Assembly (NCBI GenBank): GCA_943788775.1
Contig: CALSRO010000008.1
Coordinates: forward strand, 62,001 to 126,000
DNA: 64,000 nt
Reading direction: 5' to 3'
Source of the DNA: an uncultured Flavobacteriales bacterium
Lineage (GTDB): Bacteria; Bacteroidota; Bacteroidia; Flavobacteriales_G; Salibacteraceae
Under the pieces are notes generated by a model. The model was not told where the DNA came from. It ran no database searches and worked only from the letters and a program-made list of their open reading frames with translations. Position numbers and translations under genes: made by a program. Positions 24,385-33,646 of the stretch are shown in pieces (position 1 is the stretch's first letter; the number at the start of each line of letters is the position of its first letter).

Positions 24385-25314
24385 ATGCTTAAAATGAAAA
24401 CCTCATTGATTTTTTGTGTTGTGGCCGCTACATTAATTACGTCCTGCTCCGAAACTTCTCAGCCAGATCAAGAAAGGTCGAAGTTGAAGGTTTTAGCCAC
24501 TACTGGGATGATCGCAGATCTGGCTAAAAATATTGCATGTGATTCAGCTGAAGTGATTGCCATGATGGGGCCTGGTGTAGATCCGCACTTATACAAGGCT
24601 ACACAAGGAGATCTATCGAAAATGCGTTCTGCTGACATAATTCTATACAATGGGCTGCACCTTGAAGGTAAGATGGGGGAAGTGTTAGAGAAGCTGGCGC
24701 GATCCAAAAGTGTGATGGCCATTTCGGATGACTTAGAAAGAGACGTATTGCTGGAGGATTCGGTTTTTCAAGGAAATTACGATCCTCATATTTGGTTCGA
24801 TGTTGCTCTTTGGAGTCAATGCATTCCGAATGTGTTAAAGACGCTGATTGAAAAGGATAGTGCGAATGCGAATTATTACACAAAGAATGCGGAACGCTAC
24901 AAGGAGAGGTTGGATTCATTGAATTCAGCCGTAGAGAATAAAATTGGATCCATACCAAATGGGAAGAGGATTCTCATTACTGCCCATGATGCATTCAGCT
25001 ATTTCGGAAGAGCGTATGGTTTAGATGTGCGTGGACTTCAAGGGATATCCACTGTATCGGAGTTTGGTCTACGCGATCGGGTGGACTTGATAGACTTTAT
25101 TGTTGACCGTCAGGTCAATGCCATTTTTGTAGAAACGTCCGTTTCTGAAAAGAACATTCTCTCTATCGTGGAGGGATGTAAATTCAAAGGACATGATTTA
25201 ACGATTGGAGGAAACCTATATAGCGATGCAATGGGCGCTGAAGGAACCGAACAAGGAACGTATGTTGGAATGGTCGAGCATAATGTCAATACCATTGTTG
25301 AAGCGCTTAAATAA
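24385..25314 (+). CDS. Metal (Mn/Fe/Zn) ABC transporter substrate-binding lipoprotein
   Basis: Either the ATG at 24385 or the one at 24394 gives a lipoprotein signal (MKTSLIFCVVAATLITSC). The upstream ATG at 24346 overlaps the regulator and is not favoured. Cluster A-I motifs are present: GPGVDPHLYKAT with a His ligand, DPHIWFDVALW with a second His, GLQGISTVSEFGL, and GGNLYSDAMG with an Asp ligand. There is no His-rich loop of the ZnuA type, which favours manganese or iron. The ATPase gene starts 5 bp after the stop. Confidence 0.88.
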   Translation: MLKMKTSLIFCVVAATLITSCSETSQPDQERSKLKVLATTGMIADLAKNIACDSAEVIAMMGPGVDPHLYKATQGDLSKMRSADIILYNGLHLEGKMGEVLEKLARSKSVMAISDDLERDVLLEDSVFQGNYDPHIWFDVALWSQCIPNVLKTLIEKDSANANYYTKNAERYKERLDSLNSAVENKIGSIPNGKRILITAHDAFSYFGRAYGLDVRGLQGISTVSEFGLRDRVDLIDFIVDRQVNAIFVETSVSEKNILSIVEGCKFKGHDLTIGGNLYSDAMGAEGTEQGTYVGMVEHNVNTIVEALK

Positions 25315-25319
25315 ATAAA

Positions 25320-26111
25320 ATGAAAGTAGAAGCTACCAATCCAGCTGTTGAGTTTCATGACTTAACGGTTTCGTATGATAAGAAACCGGTGCTTTGGAAT
25401 ATTGATATGACCTTGCCACAGGGTGCTTTGATTGGTATTGTTGGTCCAAATGGTGCGGGAAAATCCACGTTGATAAAGGCGGCTATGGGACTTCTTCCAT
25501 TAGGATCTGGCTATGTTCGATTATTCAATCAATCTCTGGACGAAGTGCGCCATAGAGTGAGTTATGTACCACAGCGTGAATCAGTCGATTGGGATTTCCC
25601 AACCTCTGTATTAGATGTTGTGCTAATGGGGCGATATGGCAAGTTAGGTTTGTTTAGAAGGCCAAGTAATACCGACAAAGAAATTGCCATGAATTGCTTG
25701 AAAAAAGTGGGGATGGAAGCATTTACTAAAAGACAGATTTCTCAGCTTTCCGGTGGACAACAACAGCGTGTTTTTCTAGCCCGGGCCTTAGCACAAGAGG
25801 CAGATATATATTTCATGGATGAACCTTTTGCTGGGGTTGATGCCGCCACAGAATCCGCACTATTGGGTATTCTTCAAGGCTTGGCAAAAGAGGGTAAAAC
25901 GGTGGTAGTAGTGCACCATGATTTACAATCTGCGGCCGAATTTTTTGACTGGATTGTATTACTCAACCTTAGGTTAGTGGCCTGTGGCCCAATCAAGGAT
26001 GTGTTTACAAATAAGCTACTTCAGGATACCTATGGCGGTAAATTGACCGTATTGGCTGAAGTAGGTGAATTGGTGAAAAATCGTGAAATACCGAGTAGGG
26101 AAAAGTACTAA
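25320..26111 (+). CDS. Metal ABC transporter ATP-binding protein
   Basis: The product has 263 residues. Walker A GPNGAGKST, Q-loop in YVPQRESVDWDFPTSV, signature LSGGQQQRVFLARAL, Walker B DIYFMDEPFAGVD and the switch histidine in VVVVHHDL are all present. The pattern VDWDFP after the Q-loop is typical of the Mn/Zn/Fe (MntB/ZnuC-like) family. The stop overlaps the first base of the permease gene (26111), so translation is probably coupled. Confidence 0.93.
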   Translation: MKVEATNPAVEFHDLTVSYDKKPVLWNIDMTLPQGALIGIVGPNGAGKSTLIKAAMGLLPLGSGYVRLFNQSLDEVRHRVSYVPQRESVDWDFPTSVLDVVLMGRYGKLGLFRRPSNTDKEIAMNCLKKVGMEAFTKRQISQLSGGQQQRVFLARALAQEADIYFMDEPFAGVDAATESALLGILQGLAKEGKTVVVVHHDLQSAAEFFDWIVLLNLRLVACGPIKDVFTNKLLQDTYGGKLTVLAEVGELVKNREIPSREKY

Positions 26112-27397
26112 TGGAATTGTTTTTTGAATTCTTTTCATTTCAAGATGCGAGTATCATTTCTGTGGTGATTGGCTCGATATTGCTCACATCATCTTCTGCG
26201 GTGGTTGGAACATTTACTTTTCTAAAAAAAAAGGCGCTATTGGGAGATGCAGTCGCCCACGCTGTATTGCCAGGGATATGTTTGGCGTTTATTTTATCTG
26301 GAACTAAAAACCCTCTCATTTTAATCATTGGAGCATTTATTACAGGATGGCTTTCATTGATTACCATTGACTTTATTGGTAGTAGAACTAAATTGAAAGA
26401 GGATACGGCCATAGCCCTCGTTTTGTCCGTTTTTTTTGGTGTGGGCATACTGATGTTGACCTCCATTCAACACTCAGGAAATGCAGCACAAACCGGTTTA
26501 GATTCGTTTCTCTTTGGTAATGCGGCAGCACTTATTGGCACAGATCTTATTGTGTTCGCCTTTGTTTCACTAGTTCTTTTCGGGGTGGTTTCGCTGCTTT
26601 TCAAGGAGATGAAAATTTTGGCTTTCGATCCGTCTTTTGCACAGGTAATCGGATTGCCTGTAAAAACGCTGGAACTTGTTTTAACTTCCATCACTGTGCT
26701 TGCAGTTGTTACGGGAATTCAAGCCGTTGGAGTGGTGTTGATGGCTGCAATGTTGATCACACCAGCTGCAGCTGCTAGGTTCTGGACCCAGAATGTCCTT
26801 CATATGACCTTGATTGCTGGAGTACTTGGCGCATTTTCAGGATTAGCCGGAGCTTTTGTTAGCTATTCTGCACCAACCATGCCTACGGGTCCTTGGATCG
26901 TAATGGTCATTTCCATTATCGCACTCATATCTTTTTTCTTGGCTCCGAAACGGGGCATTCTATCGCGTAATCTTCAGCAACGGTCACTCAGACATTTGAT
27001 CATGGACGAAAACCTTTTAAAAGAACTGTATCACATTGGGGAGAAGGATAATACACCGTTCAAGGAGCGTTCTATTGCAGCAATCATGCGAGAGCGCTTT
27101 TTTCCTGAAGGTCAATTGAAATCTGGATTAATACGATTAAAACGTAAGGGCTTTTTGGTCAATAAAGACGGTCGCTGGAAATTCACCCAGTTAGGATATG
27201 AAAAGGGTCAGCGCATGGTGAAGTTGCATCGATTATGGGAGTTGTACCTGTCGGAGTATTTGAAAATTGCCCCTGATCATGTGCACGAGGATGCAGAAAC
27301 CATTGAACACGTAATAACTCCTGAACTAGAAGCGCGCCTCGAGAAAATGCTGGCATTTCCAGAAACGGACCCTCACGAAAAGAAGATTCCCTATTAG
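26111..27397 (+). CDS. Metal ABC transporter permease fused to a DtxR-like C-terminal domain
   Basis: Residues 1-280 form a typical ABC-3 permease of about eight membrane helices (VGTFTFLKKKALLGDAVAHA, QHSGNAAQTGLDSFLFGNA). Residues 290-428 are cytoplasmic and match an iron-dependent-repressor module: a winged-helix-like MRERFFPEGQLKSGLIRLKRKGFLV, then LWELYLSEYLKIAPDHVHED and an EHVITPELEARLE helix with acid and His ligands. Permease-regulator fusions are known in Bacteroidota. They may sense cytoplasmic metal directly on the transporter. The next permease starts immediately after the TAG stop. Confidence 0.88.
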   Translation: MELFFEFFSFQDASIISVVIGSILLTSSSAVVGTFTFLKKKALLGDAVAHAVLPGICLAFILSGTKNPLILIIGAFITGWLSLITIDFIGSRTKLKEDTAIALVLSVFFGVGILMLTSIQHSGNAAQTGLDSFLFGNAAALIGTDLIVFAFVSLVLFGVVSLLFKEMKILAFDPSFAQVIGLPVKTLELVLTSITVLAVVTGIQAVGVVLMAAMLITPAAAARFWTQNVLHMTLIAGVLGAFSGLAGAFVSYSAPTMPTGPWIVMVISIIALISFFLAPKRGILSRNLQQRSLRHLIMDENLLKELYHIGEKDNTPFKERSIAAIMRERFFPEGQLKSGLIRLKRKGFLVNKDGRWKFTQLGYEKGQRMVKLHRLWELYLSEYLKIAPDHVHEDAETIEHVITPELEARLEKMLAFPETDPHEKKIPY

Positions 27398-28279
27398 ATG
27401 GATGCTTTTTATATCATAGCTACGGCAAGTTTGTTTGCCATATCGTGTTCCATTCTGGGCGCATTTCTCATTTTGAGAAAAATGGCGATGGTTGGTGATG
27501 CCATTTCACATGCCGTGCTGCCAGGCATTGTAATTGCCTTCTTGTTTACTGGATCTCGCGATTCCATTACTATGATCATTGGGGCAGGAATTCTAGGAGT
27601 ATTCACCACCTTTTTAATTGAGTTTTTTCATCGTAGAGCAAGACTTCAAGCAGATGCAGCGATAGGAGTAACATTCACTTGGCTTTTTGCTTTGGGGGTG
27701 ATCATGGTCTCGCTTTTTGCGGGTCAAATAGACATAGACCAAGATTGCGTGTTGTACGGAGAGATTGCTTACGTGCCTTTGGATTTATGGATTTCCGAGT
27801 CTGGAATCAATTTCGGTCCAAGGGCCTTGTACGTAGCATCTGGAATACTAATCATCAACTTGATCTTTTTGTTCATCGGGTACAAACAACTTTACATTAC
27901 CACTTTTGACCCGCAGTACGCTGCAACAATCGGAGTGGGGGTTACTTTGTGGAATTATTTATTGATGGGTTCCGTATCTATGACTACAGTTGCCGCCTTC
28001 GAGTCTGTTGGAGCAATTCTAATCGTGGCTCTCATGGTTGTTCCATCGGCATGCGCTTATCTATTGACACAACGGTTGGAGCAGATGATTCTGTTGGGAG
28101 TTCTGATTTCAATTTTCATCAGCGTTGTAGGATACTATTTAGCGGCTATGATTGATGGTTCCATTGCTGGCGGAATCGTAACCGTGTCTGGATGCCTTTT
28201 TCTCATGATATTATTGACCCAGGTCTTAAAAAAGAGAGGGGCTAAAACAACGGTGAGTAGTCCAGAAAACCTTGGTTAA
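27398..28279 (+). CDS. Metal ABC transporter permease (second subunit)
   Basis: The product has 293 residues with eight or nine hydrophobic helices and no C-terminal extension. The conserved GDAISHAVLPGIVIAF matches the equivalent helix of the upstream permease (GDAVAHAVLPGICLAF), so the two form a heterodimeric pore. The ATG directly follows the TAG of the previous gene. It is the last gene of the import operon (23705-28279). Confidence 0.88.
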   Translation: MDAFYIIATASLFAISCSILGAFLILRKMAMVGDAISHAVLPGIVIAFLFTGSRDSITMIIGAGILGVFTTFLIEFFHRRARLQADAAIGVTFTWLFALGVIMVSLFAGQIDIDQDCVLYGEIAYVPLDLWISESGINFGPRALYVASGILIINLIFLFIGYKQLYITTFDPQYAATIGVGVTLWNYLLMGSVSMTTVAAFESVGAILIVALMVVPSACAYLLTQRLEQMILLGVLISIFISVVGYYLAAMIDGSIAGGIVTVSGCLFLMILLTQVLKKRGAKTTVSSPENLG

Positions 28280-28363
28280 GCTATCAGAGCTATACTATCT
28301 ATTAATCGGCTTAGTTTCAATTGCAATATTTGCATAAAAGCAAGAATTAAATTCTACTAAAAA

Positions 28364-28813
28364 ATGATCGCAAACGCACAAACCATTGCCGTTGATTTTG
28401 ATGGAACCATTGTGGAACATCAATACCCAAAAATTGGGAAGGAAATGTTGTTTGCATTTGAAACGCTGAAACTTCTTCAGAAAAAAGGACATAGACTTAT
28501 TCTCTGGACCTTCCGATCGGGAAAGTACTTGGATGAAGCCGTTGAGTATTGCAGAGAAAATGGAATAGAGTTTTATGCTGTAAATAAGAGTTACCCAGAA
28601 GAACAATTTGATGAAAGCATAAGCCGAAAAATAGACTGTGATCTGTTCATAGATGACAGAAATGTAGGTGGTTTCCCAGGTTGGGGCGAAATCTATCGCT
28701 CATTGCATCCCAATGGAGATGAATTTGAACACATTCTGAGAAATTCAGATGCGCATCACAATAACGCGGGAAAGGTTATTTCTAAACTAAAGGCCTTGTT
28801 TGGGGGTGGATAA
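28364..28813 (+). CDS. Small HAD-superfamily hydrolase
   Basis: The product has 149 residues. Motif I is AVDFDGTIVEH (nucleophile Asp of DFDGT). Motif II is the Thr of LILWTFRSG, then DCDLFIDDRN gives the acidic motif IV. There is no cap of the usual length, so it is a minimal HAD domain of the BT0820 type. The substrate is not predictable; nucleotides or sugar phosphates are possible. It is a single gene after the metal import operon. Confidence 0.78.
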   Translation: MIANAQTIAVDFDGTIVEHQYPKIGKEMLFAFETLKLLQKKGHRLILWTFRSGKYLDEAVEYCRENGIEFYAVNKSYPEEQFDESISRKIDCDLFIDDRNVGGFPGWGEIYRSLHPNGDEFEHILRNSDAHHNNAGKVISKLKALFGGG

Positions 28814-29082
28814 TATTTTGATTCCAAATAGGGGAGAGTCAAGATCTAATCCTGCACTCGCAAAGCTTGATGAGTCTTTGTTGTTTCCAATTTGGTTGAG
28901 TAAACTCGGCTTGTTGTAAACAAAAAATCCCTCCCAAATGTGAAGGATTTAACCTTGTGGAGAGAGGGATTACTTTGTGATCCCAGATTGGGGAGGTTCA
29001 GAGAAAATTCCAATCGCTGCTTATGCAGCATTCGGTCTTTTTATTTATAGCCCCAATGAGCAAGTTCATGGCCCTAAAAAGA
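28814..29082. other. Noncoding interval; possible decayed copy of the tRNA-Ser 3' region
   Basis: No credible gene. At 28922-28971 the pattern aaaaaatccctccc...gtggagagagggatt resembles the terminator plus 3' end of the intact tRNA-Ser (29083-29135). It may be a worn remnant of a duplicated tRNA end. The rest shows nothing I can interpret. Confidence 0.3.
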
Positions 29083-29114
29083 AAAATCCCAGCGCACATT
29101 GTGCGTGGGATTTT
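29083..29114 (-). terminator. Intrinsic terminator of tRNA-Ser
   Basis: The stem aaaatccc-a-gcgcac / gtgcg-t-gggatttt has a 3-nt loop (29098-29100). A T-rich run follows on the minus strand. Confidence 0.85.
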
Positions 29115-29118
29115 ATCT

Positions 29119-29206
<88 letters not shown>

Positions 29207-29229
29207 GTAGGGTTTTTCTAAACAGGCGG

Positions 29230-29237
29230 CAAATTTA
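29230..29237 (-). promoter_or_regulatory. -7 element for tRNA-Ser
   Basis: TAAATTTG on the minus strand fits the Bacteroidota -7 consensus TAnnTTTG and lies 23 bp before the tRNA 5' end. The -33 position reads ATT rather than TTG. Confidence 0.55.
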
Positions 29238-29264
29238 AAATAATACCCTAATCTTTAATTAAGA

Positions 29265-29690
29265 TTATCGCTTTCTTTCTATGGTCACCTTATTTCCATT
29301 CAAACTGATGTTCCAAGATTGAGCCGGAAAGATTTTTTTGGCGTATCGTAAATAGACCCGAGTGCGTTTGGTTACGCGATCTGGCGATGTACTTGGGTTT
29401 AGAGGTTCGCCAGCAAATTCGAATGCATGTATGCTTGGGTTCTTCAGAAAAAAGTCCTGAATAATCGCTTCAATTGTGTTCATGACAGAATAAAACTCCC
29501 CGCGATTTACCAAGACGTATTCTTCTCCTTCAAACTCATCATTCAATACGCCAAAGACGATCGTTGAAGACAATATATCCGCCTGTTTTCTACCAAATCG
29601 CACTTCATACCGAATGCCTTCATCTGTGGTGAAAAAGTAAATTCCAGCTGATGCAATACTGGGTGCTTCTATGGAATATATTTTGGGCAA
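29265..29690 (-). CDS. Conserved hypothetical protein
   Basis: The product has 141 residues and no signal peptide or membrane segment. A beta-rich core ([39 protein letters not shown]) is followed by an amphipathic helix ([15 protein letters not shown]) and [14 protein letters not shown]. It resembles small Bacteroidota proteins of unknown function. No catalytic residues are apparent. It is divergent from the DnaJ-domain gene, and its start is close to that gene's promoter. Confidence 0.65.
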   Translation of the reverse strand: MPKIYSIEAPSIASAGIYFFTTDEGIRYEVRFGRKQADILSSTIVFGVLNDEFEGEEYVLVNRGEFYSVMNTIEAIIQDFFLKNPSIHAFEFAGEPLNPSTSPDRVTKRTRVYLRYAKKIFPAQSWNISLNGNKVTIERKR

Positions 29691-29721
29691 AAGGAATAGA
29701 GTTTGCTCAAGTTTAAGAATT

Positions 29722-29729
29722 TATCTTTG
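29722..29729 (+). promoter_or_regulatory. -7 element for the DnaJ-domain gene
   Basis: TATCTTTG fits TAnnTTTG and lies 10 bp before the chosen ATG, so the transcript would be almost leaderless. A TTG at 29703-29705 is 16 bp upstream, a little closer than the usual 19. Confidence 0.55.
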
Positions 29730-29739
29730 CCCTCAGAAT

Positions 29740-30465
29740 ATGGCAGTAAAATTAGGTAAGTGGGTTGCGGGTGGCCTTGGTTGGGCCCTTGGTGGACCCA
29801 TTGGAGCATTAGCAGGTTTTCTGGTTGGATACATGTGGGATAGTGCCACTGAAGTACCGGTGGATGGTAATACACGGTCTAACCAGAAGCGCACAACACA
29901 AGGTGATTTCTACATAAGTTTTCTCGTTCTGGCCTCAGCTATGATGAAGGCTGATGACCGAGTATTAAAATCCGAGCTGAATTACGTAAAGGAGTTTTTG
30001 AATAGTCAGTTTAAACCTCAGCAAACAGCTGAATTACTGCAGGCGCTGAGGGAACTATTGAAACAAGATGTACATCTGGGCCCTGTTTGTAATCAGATTA
30101 GGACATATATGAGTCATGCCCAGCGTTTGCAGTTGGTGCACTTTCTTGTGGGAATTGCAAATGCAGATGGGGAGATTCATCCCAATGAATGGTCCCTATT
30201 AGAATCAATTGCTAGGCAATTGAACGTGAATCACAAAGATTTAGAATCGCTGTCAGCGATGTATCAAGTCGATAATGATCGGTATTATCGCATCCTCGAA
30301 ATTGAAAAGGACGCTACTCAAGACGAAATCAAAAAGGCGTATCGAAAAATGGTTAAGAAGTATCATCCAGACAAATTGGGCGATATAGGAGAAGAAGCTA
30401 AGAATGCGGCCACAGAAAAGTTTAGAATGGTCCAAGAGGCATATGATGAATTAAACAAACAATAG
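29740..30465 (+). CDS. DjlA-like protein: TerB-type domain plus C-terminal J domain
   Basis: The ATG at 29740 is chosen because a -7 box ends 10 bp upstream and the chain then begins with a Gly-rich membrane-like segment ([20 protein letters not shown]). An upstream ATG (29671) would lie before the promoter. Residues 60-165 are an all-helical TerB-type domain ([39 protein letters not shown]). Residues about 180-241 form a J domain with [20 protein letters not shown] and the HPD motif (KKYHPDKLG). It should stimulate DnaK at the membrane. The FKBP gene follows 2 bp after its stop. Confidence 0.85.
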   Translation: MAVKLGKWVAGGLGWALGGPIGALAGFLVGYMWDSATEVPVDGNTRSNQKRTTQGDFYISFLVLASAMMKADDRVLKSELNYVKEFLNSQFKPQQTAELLQALRELLKQDVHLGPVCNQIRTYMSHAQRLQLVHFLVGIANADGEIHPNEWSLLESIARQLNVNHKDLESLSAMYQVDNDRYYRILEIEKDATQDEIKKAYRKMVKKYHPDKLGDIGEEAKNAATEKFRMVQEAYDELNKQ

Positions 30466-30467
30466 AA

Positions 30468-31253
30468 ATGAATAGAAGAATTATAGTTACAGTATCAATG
30501 ATGGCGGTTATGTCAGTGGCAATGGCTCAAAAGCCATCTGCACAAAAGCAGGATGAAATAATTGAAGGACAAAAGGCTTTAGATGTTAAGCTTGACGAGG
30601 TCATTAAGCTTCAAAATGAGGTTCAATCGCTGTATGGAAGCGATATGAACATGGAAAATGAAGTAACCAAGGTATCTTATGCTTATGGTTTATCAATTGG
30701 CGAAAACATGAAATCACAAGGCATTGCAAACGTTGATTTTTTTGCAATGAACAAGGGTTTACTGGATGCGTTTACGAACGGAAAAGATCAGAAAATGACT
30801 ATCCAAGAAGCACAGCAATTTTTGAATGATTATATCGGTCGGCTTATGGCAATGAGGGCAGAACAAGCCAAGGTTGCTGGTCAAAAATGGCTGGCGGAAA
30901 ACGCGAAAAAGCCTGGAGTTAAGGTGACAGAAAGCGGATTACAATATGAAGTAATGAAGGGGGCTGAAGGAGCGAAGCCAGGTCCAAAAACAGAAGTTAC
31001 CGTCCATTATCACGGTATGTTAACCAATGGTGATGTATTCGATAGTTCAGTAGACCGCGGAACACCCGCTACCTTTGGTTTAGATAAAGTAATCCCAGGT
31101 TGGACGGAAGGTCTTCAGTTAATGAGCGAAGGATCAAAGTATAAATTTTATATTCCAAGCGAGTTAGGCTATGGAGAGCGCTCACCAGGTGGGGCGATAG
31201 GTCCAAATGAAGTTTTGGTTTTTGAGGTAGAGCTTTTATCTGTCAAGAAATAA
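30468..31253 (+). CDS. FKBP-type peptidyl-prolyl isomerase (FkpA/Mip-like)
   Basis: The product has 261 residues with a signal peptide (MNRRIIVTVSMMAVMSVAMAQ). An N-terminal helical dimerisation domain (VSYAYGLSIGENMKSQG, GLLDAFTNG) is followed by the FKBP domain: VTVHYHGMLTNGDVFDSS, VIPGWTEGLQLMSEG and LGYGERSPGGAIGPNEVLVF contain the usual active-site residues (Tyr, Phe, Asp, Trp, Tyr). It folds periplasmic proteins at proline bonds. Just downstream of the J-domain gene, it may share the transcript. Confidence 0.93.
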   Translation: MNRRIIVTVSMMAVMSVAMAQKPSAQKQDEIIEGQKALDVKLDEVIKLQNEVQSLYGSDMNMENEVTKVSYAYGLSIGENMKSQGIANVDFFAMNKGLLDAFTNGKDQKMTIQEAQQFLNDYIGRLMAMRAEQAKVAGQKWLAENAKKPGVKVTESGLQYEVMKGAEGAKPGPKTEVTVHYHGMLTNGDVFDSSVDRGTPATFGLDKVIPGWTEGLQLMSEGSKYKFYIPSELGYGERSPGGAIGPNEVLVFEVELLSVKK

Positions 31254-31270
31254 AATAATTATTAAACATA

Positions 31271-31300
31271 AAAAAAGGCGACCAATGGGTCGCCTTTTTT
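31271..31300. terminator. Bidirectional terminator between convergent genes
   Basis: The stem ggcgacc / ggtcgcc has a 4-nt loop and is flanked by A6 and T6, between the FKBP gene and the DUF2911 gene. Confidence 0.88.
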
Positions 31301-31316
31301 TATGTGTTGAAATAAA

Positions 31317-32189
31317 TTATTTCATTGATTTCCACTCGTTAATATCATCTTGTATTCTTGACGTATATGAGAATTCTTCATTCTTAGCTTTTGCATCCTT
31401 GGTGCCAATCTCAATGGCTTTTTCTGCCTTAGTAATAGCTGACTTATAATCTTTGGATTGAGCTAACAAGTCCGCATAAACCCAAAAGCTATACCAGTTG
31501 TCACCCTTAAGTTCTGTAGATTGCTTAATCCACTCTAAGCCTTGCTTGTTCATTTTTCCATTATCACGAGCGTAAGCTGCAGCAGAACGATATACTTTCC
31601 ACTTATCTTCAGCTGATGCCTCAGCGATTGCCGCATTGATATTAAGCATTGCTTGATCGGTTGGGTCAGCTTTGATCTCTAAGGACATTCGAATGTTTTC
31701 CCAATCCATTACCATCATAGCTGACTTTTCAGTGATAGAAAGGAATCTATATTCTAAGCTCTCAACCATTTCTGCCGACTTTGTCGTCTTCGCCATCACA
31801 CGTAATTGATCATTCTCCTTTTTATAATCACCTGCTCCCCAAAGTTCAGTTTCTTTGTTAAAGATAACAGTCCATTCACCTTCCTTCGCTGGTATGATGA
31901 AAATGGAGTACTCGCCCTTAGGTAGGTCCTTACCCTGAACTTTTATATCAGAAGATGTGCTGAACATGGTGGCTTTATTGGCGCCTGCTCTCCAAACCTC
32001 ATCAAAGGCGACAAGCTCTCCCCAAATGGTTCGGCCTTTTACACTTGGTCGTGAATATTTTACCATGACGTCCGTCAAACCAACGCGTTGTTCAACTTCG
32101 GCAGCAGGACTTGGTTTTGGGAGGTCTTGCGACATGGCCGTAATCGAGGTCATAGCAAGAATGGTTAGTGATAGTATCAGTTTTTTCAT
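31317..32189 (-). CDS. DUF2911 periplasmic protein with C-terminal helical repeats
   Basis: The product has 290 residues with a signal peptide (MKKLILSLTILAMTSITAMS). The DUF2911 domain spans about 25-175 (VMVKYSRPSVKGRTIWGEL, VWRAGANKATMFSTSSDI, GEYSIFIIPAKEGEWTVIFN). The last 100 residues are TPR-like helices (WIKQSTELKGDNWYSFW, KSAITKAEKAIEIGTKDAK). DUF2911 is a beta-sandwich family of unknown function common in Bacteroidota. Single gene. Confidence 0.85.
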   Translation of the reverse strand: MKKLILSLTILAMTSITAMSQDLPKPSPAAEVEQRVGLTDVMVKYSRPSVKGRTIWGELVAFDEVWRAGANKATMFSTSSDIKVQGKDLPKGEYSIFIIPAKEGEWTVIFNKETELWGAGDYKKENDQLRVMAKTTKSAEMVESLEYRFLSITEKSAMMVMDWENIRMSLEIKADPTDQAMLNINAAIAEASAEDKWKVYRSAAAYARDNGKMNKQGLEWIKQSTELKGDNWYSFWVYADLLAQSKDYKSAITKAEKAIEIGTKDAKAKNEEFSYTSRIQDDINEWKSMK

Positions 32190-32217
32190 TTTTATATTAT
32201 TTAAACTATTGAACAGA

Positions 32218-32245
32218 AAAAAGGGTCGATATGTTCCGACCCTTT
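32218..32245 (-). terminator. Terminator of the acyltransferase gene
   Basis: On the minus strand, aaagggtcgg...cgacccttt is followed by a T run, about 20 bp beyond the stop codon at 32265. Confidence 0.8.
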
Positions 32246-32264
32246 AATTTAAGTGCTATGCTAA

Positions 32265-33509
32265 TTAAGCATACATGATTTTATCTTTCGCATAGAATCC
32301 TTCAGCCAATTTTGTCTTTACCTTCTGGAAGATCTCAACAGTGTAGTTTACGTCTTCTTCTGTGTGCATTGCTGTCGGGATTACACGCAACATAATTGTG
32401 TCTTTTGGAACGACAGGATAAATCACCATAGAACAGAAAATACCATAGTTTTCTCTTAAATCCATGATAACATTTGCTGCTTCAAATGGACCTCCACTTA
32501 AGAAAACAGGTGTTACACAAGAGTTGGTTCGTCCCAGGTTGAAACCATTTTCTCTAAGCTTTGCTTGCAACATGTTTGTCACTTTCCAAAGGTTTTCTTT
32601 TAGCTCAGGACGTGTTCTCATTAACTCAAGTCTCTTCAACGCACCAATAACCAGTGGGAGGGGAAGTGATTTTGCAAAAATTTGAGAACGCGTATTGTAT
32701 CGTAAATACTCAATGATTTTCTCATCAGAAGAAACATAAGCTCCAATGGTAGCAAAAGCCTTCGCGAAGGTTCCGAAATAAACATCGATGCCATCCATAC
32801 AACCTTGCTCTTCGCCAGTACCAGCTCCAGTCGCGCCAAGTGTCCCAACACCATGTGCATCATCTACAAAAAGTCTGAAACTATAGTTCTTTTTAAGATC
32901 AACGATTTCTTTCAATTTACCCTGGTCGCCAGCCATGCCAAACACACCTTCTGTAATGACTAGAATACCACCTGTGGTATTTTCAACAAGCTTAGTCGCT
33001 CTCTCGAGTTGAACTTTCAAGCTATCCATGTCATTGTGTTGATATACGAAACGCTTACCAACATGCATTCTCATGCCATCCATGATACATGCGTGAGATT
33101 CACTATCATATACAATAACATCATTTCTATCTACAAGCGCATCAATGGTGGATGCACAACCTTGATATCCGAAGTTCAATAGAATAGTGTCTTCTTTTCC
33201 CATAAACGATGAGAGCTCGTTCTCCAACTGCTCATGATAGTTTGTGTTACCAGACATCATTCTGGCGCCCATTGGATAGGCAAGTCCCCATTCTTCCGTT
33301 GCTTTAGAGTCAGCTTCTCTTACTTCTGGATGGTTACCTAGGCCTAGATAATTGTTTAAACTCCAGACAAGCACGTCTTTTCCTCGGAATTTCATACGAT
33401 TAGATATTTGCCCTTCCAACTTCGGGAAAAAGAAATACCCATGTCCTACATTACTATACTGGCCTAATGGGCCTTTGTTTTCCTTGATTTTGTCGAAAAT
33501 GTCTTTCAT
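32265..33509 (-). CDS. PLP-dependent alpha-oxoamine synthase (serine palmitoyltransferase-like)
   Basis: The ATG at 33507-33509 is favoured because relatives begin MKDIFDKIKENKGPLGQY; an upstream ATG adds twelve residues. The 414-residue product has the family signature: LNNYLGLGNHPEV, NFGYQGCASTIDALV, DSESHACIMDGMR, LFVDDAHGVGTLG and the PLP lysine in FGTFAKAFATIG. It condenses an acyl-CoA or acyl-ACP with an amino acid. In Bacteroidota the product is either 3-ketosphinganine (serine) or a capnine precursor (cysteate) for sulfonolipids. Sequence alone does not decide between them. Single gene with its own terminator. Confidence 0.85.
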   Translation of the reverse strand: MKDIFDKIKENKGPLGQYSNVGHGYFFFPKLEGQISNRMKFRGKDVLVWSLNNYLGLGNHPEVREADSKATEEWGLAYPMGARMMSGNTNYHEQLENELSSFMGKEDTILLNFGYQGCASTIDALVDRNDVIVYDSESHACIMDGMRMHVGKRFVYQHNDMDSLKVQLERATKLVENTTGGILVITEGVFGMAGDQGKLKEIVDLKKNYSFRLFVDDAHGVGTLGATGAGTGEEQGCMDGIDVYFGTFAKAFATIGAYVSSDEKIIEYLRYNTRSQIFAKSLPLPLVIGALKRLELMRTRPELKENLWKVTNMLQAKLRENGFNLGRTNSCVTPVFLSGGPFEAANVIMDLRENYGIFCSMVIYPVVPKDTIMLRVIPTAMHTEEDVNYTVEIFQKVKTKLAEGFYAKDKIMYA

Positions 33510-33630
33510 AAATGAAATCGGTGTATTTCGGTTTGTATGGCGCAAATGTACTACTAACTCACATTTCTTAACGAATTGTAAAGCCTATGTAACAAAGCAT
33601 TTATTAACACGTCAAATCAAGTGCTAATCT

Positions 33631-33638
33631 TACTTTTG
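33631..33638 (+). promoter_or_regulatory. -7 element for bamD
   Basis: TACTTTTG matches TAnnTTTG and is 8 bp before the ATG, so the message is nearly leaderless. No TTG is found at the -33 position. Confidence 0.55.
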
Positions 33639-33646
33639 CGCGCTTC

